DNA from: Ligilactobacillus animalis KCTC 3501 = DSM 20602
GTDB lineage: Bacteria > Bacillota > Bacilli > Lactobacillales > Lactobacillaceae
Assembly (NCBI RefSeq): GCF_001434535.1
Contig: NZ_AYYW01000003.1
Span: forward strand, 62,001-126,000
Reading direction: 5' to 3'
Length of the DNA: 64,000 bases
This document shows positions 63,561 through 64,000 of this stretch, in pieces (the first letter of the stretch is position 1; each line of letters begins with the position of its first letter). The notes below the pieces were generated by a model. The model was not told the origin of the DNA, searched no databases, and was given only the letters and a program-made list of their open reading frames with translations. Both the position numbers and the translations under genes were made by a program.

Positions 63561-64000
63561 ATGCCTATTTCACGACAAAAAAATATTGAATATCTAAAAA
63601 ACAATCCTGATGGCTGGGACGTGATCGTTATCGGTGGGGGTGCAACTGGCTTAGGTGTCGCTGTCGACGCAGCCTCACGTGGTTACAAGACCGTCTTATT
63701 AGAACAAAGCGACTTTGCTAAATCGACCTCAAGCCGTTCGACCAAACTCGTCCACGGTGGGGTACGCTATTTAGCCCAAGGTGATGTCCGCTTAGTGCGG
63801 GAAGCCTTACATGAACGGGGACGCTTAGCACGAAATGCACCTCATTTGGTCAAGAACCAAAAATTCATCATCGCCAACTACAAGTTGTGGGAACAGCCAT
63901 TTTACAGTGTTGGAATGAAAGTCTACGATGCCCTAGCCGGTAAATTAAATATCGGTCGCTCTAAGATATATTCCAAGGCAAAGGTCATCGATGCGATCCC
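63561..64000 (+). CDS. glpO: Glycerol-3-phosphate oxidase/dehydrogenase (3' end beyond the window)
   Basis: The first 146 codons give the FAD-binding N-terminus VIVIGGGATGLGVAVDAASRGYKTVLLEQSDFAKSTSSRSTKLVHGGVRYL of GlpO/GlpD. In lactobacilli this enzyme usually oxidises glycerol-3-phosphate to dihydroxyacetone phosphate with H2O2 formation. GGAGTG precedes the ATG. The gene runs off the right edge. Confidence 0.9.
   Translation, partial: MPISRQKNIEYLKNNPDGWDVIVIGGGATGLGVAVDAASRGYKTVLLEQSDFAKSTSSRSTKLVHGGVRYLAQGDVRLVREALHERGRLARNAPHLVKNQKFIIANYKLWEQPFYSVGMKVYDALAGKLNIGRSKIYSKAKVIDAI

Overview
The window looks like the chromosome of a low-GC, heterofermentative-capable lactic acid bacterium of the family Lactobacillaceae. 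The evidence is acetate kinase next to phosphoketolase, CcpA-type cre sites, NagR/GntR, DeoR and RpiR regulators, a glycerol/dihydroxyacetone cluster of dhaKLM-glpF-glpK-glpO type, and the overall gene style. A Ligilactobacillus-like genus is my guess and is not proven. The chromosomal backbone is extremely rich in the tetramer GATC. A 15-kb island is not, and this marks it as foreign.

Layout. 1-5.4 kb: a partial zinc-ribbon/DUF805 membrane protein, a SnoaL-like protein, an MFS transporter, glmS with NagR-like operators, and a broken DUF2798 gene. 5.5-10.5 kb: a glycyl-radical cluster (fructose-6-phosphate aldolase, glycyl radical enzyme, DeoR regulator, activating enzyme), best read as a 1,5-anhydroglucitol-6-phosphate-type radical glycolysis branch. 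10.5-13.9 kb: an alcohol dehydrogenase, small membrane proteins and an LLM flavoprotein gene cut by an amber codon.

14.16-29.2 kb: a 15,045-bp integrated element inserted in the 3' part of gpmA. Both ends carry a 221-bp copy of the gpmA 3' end (one mismatch), so gpmA stays intact at the right end and a remnant lies at the left. The element has two tyrosine recombinases, a DUF1643 gene, a HTH protein, an SF3/P4-type helicase, a putative DNA-binding protein, a small divergent family-A DNA polymerase, an unknown 329-aa protein, a RadC-like protein, small ORFs, and a two-gene restriction/defence cassette. The cassette is a 1480-aa protein (DUF4145-like, GIY-YIG-like, SF2 helicase and methylase regions in one chain) plus a 251-aa methylase-like companion. 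The companion has a good AdoMet motif but no NPPY, while the large protein has NPPY but a degenerate AdoMet motif. This is the most interesting system in the window. No phage structural genes are present.

29-44 kb: gpmA, a MalY/PatB lyase, an AI-2E transporter family protein, galM, galE, a GntR regulator, a TPP riboswitch driving ykoEDC (ECF thiamine/HMP uptake), ackA, phosphoketolase, a phosphatase and a UbiA prenyltransferase. 44-51 kb: a CopY-controlled copper ATPase/cupredoxin pair, an SsuABC-like ABC transporter and a MurJ/YtgP-type flippase. 51-57 kb: amino-sugar catabolism (nagB, a glucose-family PTS with a frameshifted IICB, nanE, an RpiR regulator), an esterase and an MFS remnant. 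57.6-64 kb: dhaS (frameshifted), dhaQ, dhaKLM, glpF, glpK and glpO (runs off the edge).

At least six chromosomal genes are disrupted by single events: in-frame TGA, TAG or TAA codons, or one-base changes in homopolymers. This suggests ongoing gene decay, or in the homopolymer cases possibly sequencing error or phase variation. No tRNA, rRNA or CRISPR array was seen.
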